From: Acidimicrobiaceae bacterium
GTDB lineage: Bacteria; Actinomycetota; Acidimicrobiia; Acidimicrobiales; RAAP-2
Direction of reading: 5' to 3'
DNA: 64,000 nt
NCBI GenBank assembly: GCA_003164095.1
Contig: PLRX01000036.1
Location: 1 to 64,000, forward strand
The notes beneath the pieces are model-generated. The model had not been told where the DNA came from, ran no database searches, and worked only from the letters and a program-made list of their open reading frames with translations. A program made the translations under genes and the position numbers. Positions within the stretch are counted from its first letter, which is position 1, and every line of letters begins with the position of its first letter. Positions 8,781 to 17,141 of this stretch are shown piece by piece.

Positions 8781-10025
8781 TCAGCGGGAGAACGAGACGG
8801 GCAACGCCGCCAGGCTGCGCAGGACGAGGGTGCCGGAGTAGCTGACCTGGTCGGTGTCGAGGGCGATGTCCGGGGCCCGGCGGACCAGCTCGGCAAAGGC
8901 CACCTGGGCCTCGAGCCTGGCGAGCGTGGCGCCGAGGCAGTGGTGGATCCCGAAGCCCATGCCGAGGTGGTTGTTCGGGGTGCGACGTACGTCGAAGCGG
9001 TCCGGGTCCTCGAAGGCCTCGGCATCGCGGTTCCCCGACGCCAGCAGGAGGATGGCGAACTCACCGGCGCGCAGCGTGGCGTCACCCACTTCCATGTCCT
9101 CGAGCATGTAGCGCCCGGTCAGCTGGACGGGGGAGACGTAGCGCATCATCTCCTCGACCGCCGTGCGGATGGTCGACGGGTCGTCGCGGAGCACGGCCAT
9201 CTGGTCGGGGTGCTCGAGCAGGGCGAGGGCGCCGCCGGTGATGAGGTTCACCGTCGTGCCGTGCCCGGCCGTCAGGAGCAGGATGCACGTGGCCAGCATC
9301 TCGGGCTCGGTCAGCATGCTCCCGTCCTCCTCGGCCGCCACCAGGCGGCTCAGGAGGTCGTCGCCCGGGCGACGGCGCCGCTCGGCCAGGAGCTCGACGA
9401 AGTACTCGGCGAACTGGGTGACGGCCTCGGCCCGGGCGGCCACCACGTCCTCGGTCAGCAGGAAGCTCGGGTCGAAGCCACGGGCCAGGGCATCGGACCA
9501 CAGCCGGAACAGGGGCTCGTCCGACTGGGGCACGCCGAGCAGCTCGCAGATGATCCGGACCGGCAGCGGATAGCCCAGTGCCTCGGCGAGGTCGACGTGT
9601 CCCGCGTCGATGGCCGCGTCCAGTAGTTCGGTCACGATCTCTTCGACCCGGGGGCGGAGGGACTCGACCACCTTAGGCGTGAAGGCCTTGGAGACGAGCC
9701 CCCGCAGGCGGGTGTGGTCCGGGGGGTCGAGGAAGACGAAGGGGCGCATCTCGAGGAACGCTTCGGACATCGGGCCCGACAGCGGGGAGTCGCTCGTGGC
9801 GCTGTCCGAACTGGCCCGCTTGTCGCGCAGGACGGCGAGGCAGTCGGCATGGCGGGCGAGGACCCACAGGCCGGCCGCGTCGTTGCGGTGGATCGGCGCC
9901 TCACTGCGCAACTCGGCGTAGATGGCGAACGGATCGCTGGACCACCGGGGGTCGGAGATATCGAGCGCCGGCTGCCCCCCGACGGGGGGATCGTCGACGA
10001 CGGGTGCGTCGTGCGTGGGAGACAT
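8781..10025 (-). CDS. Cytochrome P450
   Basis: Heme monooxygenase, substrate unknown. The 414 residues show the I-helix oxygen-activation motif LTAGHGTT, the K-helix ExxR (EEMMRY) and the heme loop FGIHHCLGA, with Cys363 as the axial thiolate ligand. This is a soluble bacterial class I P450. No ferredoxin or ferredoxin reductase is adjacent, so redox partners are elsewhere. Start ATG 10025 is supported by a TACCAT box 8 nt upstream. The sequence alone does not decide between fatty-acid, terpene and steroid substrates. Confidence 0.93.
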   Translation of the reverse strand: MSPTHDAPVVDDPPVGGQPALDISDPRWSSDPFAIYAELRSEAPIHRNDAAGLWVLARHADCLAVLRDKRASSDSATSDSPLSGPMSEAFLEMRPFVFLDPPDHTRLRGLVSKAFTPKVVESLRPRVEEIVTELLDAAIDAGHVDLAEALGYPLPVRIICELLGVPQSDEPLFRLWSDALARGFDPSFLLTEDVVAARAEAVTQFAEYFVELLAERRRRPGDDLLSRLVAAEEDGSMLTEPEMLATCILLLTAGHGTTVNLITGGALALLEHPDQMAVLRDDPSTIRTAVEEMMRYVSPVQLTGRYMLEDMEVGDATLRAGEFAILLLASGNRDAEAFEDPDRFDVRRTPNNHLGMGFGIHHCLGATLARLEAQVAFAELVRRAPDIALDTDQVSYSGTLVLRSLAALPVSFSR

Positions 10026-10033
10026 CGGCGCCG

Positions 10034-10039
10034 ATGGTA
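10034..10039 (-). promoter_or_regulatory. -10 box TACCAT for the P450 gene
   Basis: Read on the minus strand, TACCAT ends 8 nt before ATG 10025. Confidence 0.4.
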
Positions 10040-10200
10040 GTTGTCCCCGGGGGCCGAACCGGCGATCGACGCCCCGCCGTGCATCCCGTCGCCCGTCGCC
10101 CCTGCACCCGGGGGTGCGCTGGGCCTCAACGGGTGCGCCACCTAGGCTGGCGGCATGGGACCGAGCCTGGACGGCGTATGGGCGTGCGGGAATGTTTCAA

Positions 10201-10214
10201 AACCTGATCGGGTT
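10201..10214. promoter_or_regulatory. Operator-like palindrome upstream of cysH
   Basis: AACCTGATCGGGTT has perfect AACC/GGTT arms around a GATC core, with one mismatched pair. It ends 7 nt before the TATAGT box, so a bound regulator would block the promoter. Rrf2-family (CymR/CysR-like) control of sulfur genes is a plausible guess, not shown. Confidence 0.45.
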
Positions 10215-10221
10215 AGTCATG

Positions 10222-10227
10222 TATAGT
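10222..10227 (+). promoter_or_regulatory. -10 box TATAGT for the sulfur operon
   Basis: TATAGT is the best -10 in the region. It lies 8 nt before an in-frame GTG (10236), but the real cysH start is probably 10368, leaving a leader of about 130 nt. Confidence 0.45.
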
Positions 10228-10318
10228 TCCACGCGGTGTCGACCGGTGCTGAGGGGGACTGGTCGAAGGTGCCGGCACGGCACCGAGTGCAGTTGAGGCT
10301 GGACCGCAGGGACGGAAC

Positions 10319-10338
10319 GGGTCGCACGGCTGCGACCC
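10319..10338 (+). promoter_or_regulatory. Perfect 8-bp hairpin in the cysH leader
   Basis: GGGTCGCA-CGGC-TGCGACCC folds perfectly and ends 12 nt before the GGAGAGGAAG ribosome-binding site of cysH. It could act in attenuation or translation control, or be incidental in GC-rich DNA. Confidence 0.4.
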
Positions 10339-10367
10339 CCGGCCCCGGCGGGAGAGGAAGAGTCGAC

Positions 10368-11084
10368 GTGAAGCTGAGCGTGGTGGACAATCGGACGAGG
10401 CTGGCCGGGCTGGCCGTGGATCCGGCGGTGGCGCGCCTCCGGGTGGAGATGGCCGAGCAGTCGGCTGCCTTCGAGACCGCGCCGGCGGGCCTGGTACTGG
10501 CCTGGGCCGTGGAGCGGTTCGGCTCCAAGCTCGCCCTGTCCTGCTCGTTCCAGGAGGCGGTCCTCATCGACATCGCCGTCGGCGTGAACCCCGACATCGA
10601 GGTCGTGTTCCTCGACACCGGCTCGCACTTCGAGGAGACGCTCGACTACGTGGAGACGGTCCGGGCGCGCTACGGCCTGAACCTGACGGTGGCCCATCCG
10701 GTGGAGGGCGCCGAGGACCACCCCTGCGGCACCGCCCAGTGCTGCGAGTTCCGCAAGGTGCGCCCGCTGCGGGCCGCCCTGGCCGGCAAGGACGCCTGGG
10801 TGACCGGTCTCAAGCGCGCCGACGCGCCCACCCGGCGCCACGCCCCGATCGTCTCCTACGACGACAGCTGGGGCATGGTCAAGATCAACCCGCTCGCCAC
10901 CTGGACCCACCAGGACCTGGTGGGCTACGCGAACGACCACGACATCCCCCAGCACCCGCTGCGCTCCCAGGGCTACGTGTCCATCGGCTGCGCACCGACC
11001 ACCAGTCCGGTGGCCGAGGGGGAGGACCTGCGTGCCGGCCGGTGGGCCGACTCGGACAAGGTCGAGTGCGGGCTGCACGTCTGA
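10368..11084 (+). CDS. cysH: Phosphoadenylyl/adenylyl-sulfate reductase (CysH family), atypical cluster ligand
   Basis: Reduces APS (or PAPS) to sulfite in assimilatory sulfate reduction. I chose GTG 10368 (238 residues) because GGAGAGGAAG lies 7 nt upstream; the longer track start at 10236 adds a low-complexity N-terminus. SCSFQE and FLDTGSHFEET form the nucleotide-binding core. Cys125-Cys126, Cys208 and the catalytic C-terminal Cys234 (ECGLH) are present. However, the expected second Cys of the CxxC cluster motif is Thr211 (GCAPTT). The enzyme therefore has three of the four usual 4Fe-4S ligands plus an extra Cys120. Operon with the sulfite reductase, 17 nt downstream. Confidence 0.9.
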   Translation: MKLSVVDNRTRLAGLAVDPAVARLRVEMAEQSAAFETAPAGLVLAWAVERFGSKLALSCSFQEAVLIDIAVGVNPDIEVVFLDTGSHFEETLDYVETVRARYGLNLTVAHPVEGAEDHPCGTAQCCEFRKVRPLRAALAGKDAWVTGLKRADAPTRRHAPIVSYDDSWGMVKINPLATWTHQDLVGYANDHDIPQHPLRSQGYVSIGCAPTTSPVAEGEDLRAGRWADSDKVECGLHV

Positions 11085-11101
11085 GATGACCGGGCGCTGA
11101 C

Positions 11102-12892
11102 GTGACCAAGGACCGGGACGAGCTGTACGGGTTGCATCTGCGCGGGACCGACCGCCCCATGCCGTTCATCAACCCCTACCGCAAGACGGGGGAGCTGAAC
11201 GAGATCGAGCGGTTCAAGCTCGAGCGGCACCCTCTCGAGATCGCCGACGCGATCATCGACACGTACTCGAAGGAGGGTCCTGCCGGCATCGCCAAGGTGC
11301 CCGGCGAGGTCGAGCGCCTCAAGTGGGCCGGCGTCTACCCGCAGAAGCAGGGCGGCGACAACTTCATGATGCGGGTCAAGGTGCCCGGTGGGTTCCTCAC
11401 CGCACCCCAGGCCCGGGAGATCGGTGTGGCCGCAGACGCCTTCGGCGAGGGCCCCGACGGCACCGAGTCGCGGATGTTCGGCGCCCGCTACGCCGACCTC
11501 ACGACCCGCCAGACGGTGCAGATCCACTGGCTCCGGATCGAGGACATCCCGCGGATCTGGCGGCGGTTCGCCGCAGTCGGGCTGACCACCGTCCAGGCCT
11601 GTGGCGACTCGGCCCGCAACGTGCTGTGCTGCCCCGTCTCCGGCGTGGACGCCGACGAGGCGTTCGACGCCCTGCCCATCGCCCGGGCCGTCTCCGACTT
11701 CTTCACCGGGAACCGTGAGTACGCCAACCTGCCCCGGAAGTTCAAGATGTCCGTGTCGGGCTGCACCGAGGACTGCGCCCAGGCCGAGATCAACGACATC
11801 GGGCTGTGGCCGGCACGCGCCGTGGACGGCTCCCTCGGGTTCAACCTGCTGGTGGGCGGCGGCCTGTCCGACGGCGAGCGGATGGCCTCGGACATCGACG
11901 TCTTCGTCGCCCAGGATCAGGCCGTCGAGGTGACCCGGGCCGTCGCTCAGCTCTTCGGTGAGCTCGGCAACCGCGAGAACCGTGGCCTGGCCCGCATGCG
12001 GTACCTGGTCCAGGAGCTCGGCCCGGAGGGCTTCCGCGAGGAGCTGGCGAAGCGGGCCCGCTTCGACCTCGTCCCCGCGGGCGAGGAGCTGACCCGGCGC
12101 TACCGCGGGGACCACGTGGGCGTCCACCGCCAGAAGGAGGACGGCTACTTCTACGTCGGCTGCTCCGTCCCGGTGGGGCGGATGCAGGGTATGGAGCTCG
12201 TCGAGGCGGCGCGGCTCGCCGACGCCTACGGCGACGGGACCCTGCGGGTCGGCACCGACCAGAACATCACCTTCACCGGCGTCCACGGCGACAAGCTGGA
12301 CGGACTGCTCGCCGAGGAGCTGCTCGCCAAGTACTCGCCGTTCCCGGGACCGTTCAGCCGTGGCGTCGTGGCGTGCACCGGGTCCGAGTTCTGCCGCTAC
12401 GCCATCGTCGAGACCAAGGAGCGTGCGGTCAAGTGGGCCCGCTTCCTCGACGACCAGCTGGCCGGTGAGCCGGTGGGCGCACCTCCGACGCCGGGGGAGT
12501 TCTCGCCCAAGGGGGACGACGCCGGCGTGATCCGCATGCACTTCTCCGGATGCTCGGCCAGCTGTGCCCAGCCCCAGATCGCCGACATCGGGTTCCGCGG
12601 CGACGTCGCCCACGTGGGCAACCACCTGTCCGAGGCCGTCGACATCGGGATGGGCGGGTCGCTCGGCGCAGACGCCGGCTTCATCGACTGGATCGAGGGC
12701 GCCCGCCCGGTCAACGACGTGCCCGACGCCCTGCTCCGGGTGGTGCGCCGCTACCAGTCGGAGCGGCGTGCCGACGAGCCCTTCCACAACTGGGCCCGTC
12801 GGGTGCCGAACGACGAGCTACGGGCCACCCTTTCCGCCGAGGGCACCGGCACACCGGTCAGCCTGGGCACGAAGCCGGGAGGTGGTGCATGA
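11102..12892 (+). CDS. Siroheme-4Fe4S sulfite (nitrite/sulfite) reductase
   Basis: Six-electron reduction of sulfite to sulfide, inferred from cysH next door; nitrite reduction is the alternative for this family. The 596 residues have two ferredoxin-like/siroheme half-domains. The catalytic cluster motifs are in the C-terminal half: CTGSEFC (Cys425, Cys431) and SGCSASC (Cys484, Cys488). Unusually, the N-terminal half also keeps Cys residues at matching places: ACGDSARNVLCC (167, 176, 177) and SGCTEDC (221, 225). GTG start at 11102. The stop overlaps the next gene by ATGA, so the two products are probably made in stoichiometric coupling. Confidence 0.9.
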   Translation: MTKDRDELYGLHLRGTDRPMPFINPYRKTGELNEIERFKLERHPLEIADAIIDTYSKEGPAGIAKVPGEVERLKWAGVYPQKQGGDNFMMRVKVPGGFLTAPQAREIGVAADAFGEGPDGTESRMFGARYADLTTRQTVQIHWLRIEDIPRIWRRFAAVGLTTVQACGDSARNVLCCPVSGVDADEAFDALPIARAVSDFFTGNREYANLPRKFKMSVSGCTEDCAQAEINDIGLWPARAVDGSLGFNLLVGGGLSDGERMASDIDVFVAQDQAVEVTRAVAQLFGELGNRENRGLARMRYLVQELGPEGFREELAKRARFDLVPAGEELTRRYRGDHVGVHRQKEDGYFYVGCSVPVGRMQGMELVEAARLADAYGDGTLRVGTDQNITFTGVHGDKLDGLLAEELLAKYSPFPGPFSRGVVACTGSEFCRYAIVETKERAVKWARFLDDQLAGEPVGAPPTPGEFSPKGDDAGVIRMHFSGCSASCAQPQIADIGFRGDVAHVGNHLSEAVDIGMGGSLGADAGFIDWIEGARPVNDVPDALLRVVRRYQSERRADEPFHNWARRVPNDELRATLSAEGTGTPVSLGTKPGGGA

Positions 12893-14166
12893 AGGCCTAC
12901 CGCCTGCGCGAGGAGATCAACGGGATCGAGGAGCCGCCGGGCAAGACCTGGTTCTTCGAGCTCCAGGCCGGGGTCATCGACGCCGGACGCTGCATCCAGT
13001 GCGGCACGTGCGTGGCCGCCTGCCCGTCGAACTCCATCGGGATCGACGAGGACACCGACCTGCCCGAGCTGGTCAAGATGTGCACGGGCTGCTCGCTCTG
13101 CTGGGACTTCTGCCCCCGGGGCGGCCTCCGCTACGAGGCCCTGTGGCCGCCGTCGACGGTGCTGCCCGGTGCCTCGGCCGACGACGTGGCCGTCGCCTCC
13201 GTCGAGCGGGTCGACGCCAGCGACACCTACTGGAAGATCACGGGCGGGCCGCCCGGCGACGGCCTCGGCGCCGTCACCGAGGCGTACGCAGTACGGGCGG
13301 GTGCCCGTCCCGACGGGGCGCAGGACGGCGGTGTGGTGTCGGCGCTGCTGATCGCCGCCTTGGCCGCGGGCGACATCGACGGTGCCCTCGTCACCCGGCC
13401 GAGCGACGACCCGGAGGAGCCCTGGAAGGGCGTGGCGCACCTGGCCACCACGGCGAAGGAGATCGTCGACTCCGCCGGGTCCTTCTACAACCAGACCATG
13501 GCGCTGGCCGAGCTGGACCTCTCGAAGTACGACCTGCCGGCCAAGCCACGCATCGCCGTGGTCGGGACGCCGTGCGAGATCCAGGGCATCCGGGCCATGC
13601 AGTCCCGCCGCTGGCCGACCGGCGCCCACCGGATCGACGCGGTGGTGCTGACGATCGCCCTGCTCTGCACCAAGAGCTTCGACTACCGGGGCCTGATGCT
13701 GGACCTGCTCCAGAAGGACCGCGGCATCGACATCGAGCGCGTGTCCAAGGTCGACGTCATCCGGGGACGGATGATCGTCGAGTACCGCGACGGCGAGCTG
13801 GCCGTCGACGAGCCGATCAAGAACTTCCACGGCGCCGCCCTGAAGGGCTGCGACGAGTGCGCCGACTTCCTCGGCCGCAGCGCCGACCTGTCGGTGGGCA
13901 GTGTGGGGTCGATCGACGGATGGAGCAGCGTCCTGGTGCGCTCCGAGCGGGGCCACCGAGCCCTGGACAATGCCCGCGGCCGCCTCGACTTCCGTGACCT
14001 CGACACCCCTGAGGCACTGGTGAAGCTGGACGCCTTCGACAAGCGGGTGGCCTTCGACAGCCTGCGCCGGCCGTTCGACCCGGACGCGCCGCTGTTCATC
14101 GACTACGCCGAGCACATCGCCAACTACGAGGGCACCGACCGCGCCCCCGTCGTGGCGGGCCGCTGA
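12889..14166 (+). CDS. FrhB/FpoF-like protein with N-terminal 2[4Fe-4S] ferredoxin domain
   Basis: Probable electron donor module for the reductase it overlaps. The 425 residues start with two CxxCxxCxxxC clusters (Cys35/38/41/45 and 65/68/71/75). A coenzyme F420 hydrogenase/dehydrogenase beta-subunit domain follows, with the family motif GTPCEIQGIRAM near residue 223 and a later GCDECADF cysteine pair. Known relatives (FrhB, FpoF, the N-half of Fsr) pass electrons between F420H2, flavin and FeS centres. F420 use here is inferred, though many Actinobacteria make F420. The ATGA overlap with the upstream gene replaces the track start at 12550. Confidence 0.88.
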   Translation: MKAYRLREEINGIEEPPGKTWFFELQAGVIDAGRCIQCGTCVAACPSNSIGIDEDTDLPELVKMCTGCSLCWDFCPRGGLRYEALWPPSTVLPGASADDVAVASVERVDASDTYWKITGGPPGDGLGAVTEAYAVRAGARPDGAQDGGVVSALLIAALAAGDIDGALVTRPSDDPEEPWKGVAHLATTAKEIVDSAGSFYNQTMALAELDLSKYDLPAKPRIAVVGTPCEIQGIRAMQSRRWPTGAHRIDAVVLTIALLCTKSFDYRGLMLDLLQKDRGIDIERVSKVDVIRGRMIVEYRDGELAVDEPIKNFHGAALKGCDECADFLGRSADLSVGSVGSIDGWSSVLVRSERGHRALDNARGRLDFRDLDTPEALVKLDAFDKRVAFDSLRRPFDPDAPLFIDYAEHIANYEGTDRAPVVAGR

Positions 14167-14192
14167 GGGCGAACCGAGCGATGGGGGAGGGG

Positions 14193-14198
14193 TAGCGT
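14193..14198 (+). promoter_or_regulatory. -10 box TAGCGT
   Basis: TAGCGT ends 7 nt before GTG 14206, favouring that start over GTG 14197, which lies inside the box. Confidence 0.45.
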
Positions 14199-14205
14199 GG
14201 GCCTG

Positions 14206-14547
14206 GTGACCGATGTCGACGACGAGGCCGAGGCCGCTGCAGGCCCCCGGCTCGGGGTCCCCGAGGAGCCCGAAGAGCTGCGGATCGCGCTACGCGACGA
14301 GCTACTGGCCGGTGGCGACTGGCGCAGCGGGTTCTCCGACGACATCTGCATCGGCGTCTGGCTGTGGAGCCACTGGCAGCCGGCCCTCGAACCGGCCGGG
14401 TGCACGCGCGAGGACTTCGTGACCATCGTGATGTCCACGCGTCGGGAGCTGTGGCTGTGGCTGCTCGGCGACCGCCGGTGGGAGCAGTACGTGACCGGCC
14501 TGGCCGGTCGGGTCGTGCGCCGCCTCCCGGCCGCCGGCACGTCGTGA
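14206..14547 (+). CDS. Hypothetical protein, Trp-rich
   Basis: I do not recognise this 113-residue protein. An acidic N-terminus is followed by a helical body with a cluster of Trp residues (WLWSHWQPAL, RELWLWLLGDRRWEQY) and no signal peptide, metal site or membrane segment. It lies 39 nt after the FrhB-like gene but seems to have its own promoter, so it need not belong to the sulfur operon. Codon use matches the neighbours, which supports a real gene. Confidence 0.6.
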   Translation: MTDVDDEAEAAAGPRLGVPEEPEELRIALRDELLAGGDWRSGFSDDICIGVWLWSHWQPALEPAGCTREDFVTIVMSTRRELWLWLLGDRRWEQYVTGLAGRVVRRLPAAGTS

Positions 14548-14590
14548 CCCGTCGGCCGCGTCCCGCGGCCGCGCCGTCGAGGAGGATCCG

Positions 14591-15112
14591 ATGCCCAACG
14601 TGAGTGTGCCCGACGGTGCGGACCCGCTCGTCCACGTGTGGACGCAGCTGGCCCCGAAGCTGACCACTGCGGCCGGGGGGTACTCGTCCGCCGTCTACGA
14701 GCACTCGAGCCTCTCACTCCGCGAGTTCGAGGCGGCCCGGATCACCATGGCCCGCATCAACGACTGCGCCCTGTGCCTCGACTGGCGGACGGCTCGTGAC
14801 GTGCCGTCCCGTGGGGCGCACCCCGACGAGGTGCCCGAGTCGTTCTACGGGGCGGTCGGGTCCGACGACGGGTCGCTGACCGAGCGTGAGCGCCTGGCCG
14901 CCGAGTTCGCCCGCCGCTACGCCACCGACCACCGGGGCATGGACGGCGCCTTCTGGGCGCGGTGCCACGCCACCTACACCGACGACGAGCTGGTCGACCT
15001 CGCCCTGTGCGTCGGGTCGTGGCTGGCGCTCGGCCGGTTCAACCAGGTGTTCGACATCGACGGTGCCTGCCGGGTACCCGCCGTGCACGGCGGCCCGGCG
15101 GCCCGGGGCTGA
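14591..15112 (+). CDS. Carboxymuconolactone decarboxylase / AhpD-like protein
   Basis: The 173 residues carry the CMD/AhpD helical fold with the motif CALCLDWRTA (CxxC), the redox or proton-relay pair of the family, and a C-terminal LGRFNQVFDIDGAC helix. Family members are peroxidase-associated reductants or decarboxylases, and the exact substrate is not predictable. ATG 14591 has a near-perfect GAGGAGG site 6-7 nt upstream. The EthD protein follows after 10 nt, suggesting co-transcription. Confidence 0.82.
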   Translation: MPNVSVPDGADPLVHVWTQLAPKLTTAAGGYSSAVYEHSSLSLREFEAARITMARINDCALCLDWRTARDVPSRGAHPDEVPESFYGAVGSDDGSLTERERLAAEFARRYATDHRGMDGAFWARCHATYTDDELVDLALCVGSWLALGRFNQVFDIDGACRVPAVHGGPAARG

Positions 15113-15122
15113 GGGAACCGGC

Positions 15123-15854
15123 GTGGAGAAGGTCATCGCCCTGGTGTGGGGCCCGGGGGATGCCGAGTCGGGGGACGCGCTCCGCCAGCATCTGCTGGCG
15201 GACACGCTGCCCCGGCTGCGTCGGGGCGGTGCCCGGGCCGCCACGTTCAACGTGCACGACTCGGCTGCCGATCGGGCGCCGTCGCCGGCGCCGGCCCCCG
15301 AGGGCGAGCAGCCACACGTCGCCCAGGTCTCGATGTGGCTCGACTGCTACGAGCGGACCGCCGAGATCGACGACGCCCTGGCCGCCCTGCGCCTGCCGAC
15401 GGCCAGCTACCTGGTCGTCGAGTCGCTCTACGAGGACTACGGCACGACCCCGCACGCCGGGCCCCGGGACTGGCCCGACGGGGAGCGCTCGCCGGGCGTG
15501 CTCACCGTGGCCCTGATCCACCGTCCCGAGGGACTCGACTACCGCGAGTGGATCACCCGGTGGCACGGGACCCAGTCGCCGGTGTCCGCCGAGCTCCAGC
15601 CCCGCACCCGGTACGTGCGCAACGAGGTGGTGCGGTCGCTCACCGACGGCGCACCCGAAATCGGCGGCATCGTCGAGGAGGCGTGGCCGTCGGTGGAGCA
15701 CGTCGTCGACCCCAGGCTGTTCTTCAACGCCGCCACCGACGAGGAGCTGGGCGTCAACGTGGGTCGCATGATCGAGAGCGTGTCGGCGTGCCTCGACCTC
15801 GACCGGCTGCGCAGCTCCACCATGAGCGAGTACCTGGTGGCCCCCCTGGGCTGA
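15123..15854 (+). CDS. EthD-domain protein
   Basis: A ferredoxin-like dimeric alpha/beta barrel protein of 243 residues. The central REWITRWHGTQSPVSAELQPRT segment is typical of EthD/REDY-like domains, which include small accessory or degradation proteins of unknown reaction. A Pro/Ala-rich linker near residues 55-65 separates the N-terminal part. GTG 15123 lies 10 nt after the CMD gene, so the two are probably one operon. The track start at 14886 overlaps the CMD gene and is rejected. Confidence 0.75.
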   Translation: MEKVIALVWGPGDAESGDALRQHLLADTLPRLRRGGARAATFNVHDSAADRAPSPAPAPEGEQPHVAQVSMWLDCYERTAEIDDALAALRLPTASYLVVESLYEDYGTTPHAGPRDWPDGERSPGVLTVALIHRPEGLDYREWITRWHGTQSPVSAELQPRTRYVRNEVVRSLTDGAPEIGGIVEEAWPSVEHVVDPRLFFNAATDEELGVNVGRMIESVSACLDLDRLRSSTMSEYLVAPLG

Positions 15855-15952
15855 ACCGCCCGGCCCCGTGAACGGGCCCGGCCGGCCATCACCTACGCTC
15901 GCTGTCTGGCCCCCGCCGGTCGGATCCGGCGGCGACATCGGAGGAAGCACCC

Positions 15953-17038
<1,086 letters not shown>

Positions 17039-17141
17039 GAGGTCCGGTCGAGGGGCGGGGCGCCGACCGCACGGGACGAGCCGTGAGCCCACCGCTAACC
17101 TGACGCGCCGGCGCCCGACGACCTGGACGAAGGAGGAACCC

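Larger units (their letters stand above)
10026..10367 (+). other. Intergenic/leader region upstream of cysH
   Basis: This 342-nt divergent region holds the P450 promoter box, an operator-like palindrome, a TATAGT -10 box and a roughly 130-nt untranslated leader with a perfect hairpin just before the cysH Shine-Dalgarno. I looked for a SAM-IV or SAM-II riboswitch core and for a Cys-rich leader ORF and saw neither. Confidence 0.5.

Noticed and set aside
10228-10367. SAM riboswitch or Cys-rich attenuator ORF before cysH
   Set aside because: No SAM-II/IV core and no poly-Cys short ORF could be read in any frame.
10236-11084. Longer CysH start at GTG 10236
   Set aside because: The added 44 residues have no homology-like features and a strong ribosome-binding site precedes GTG 10368.
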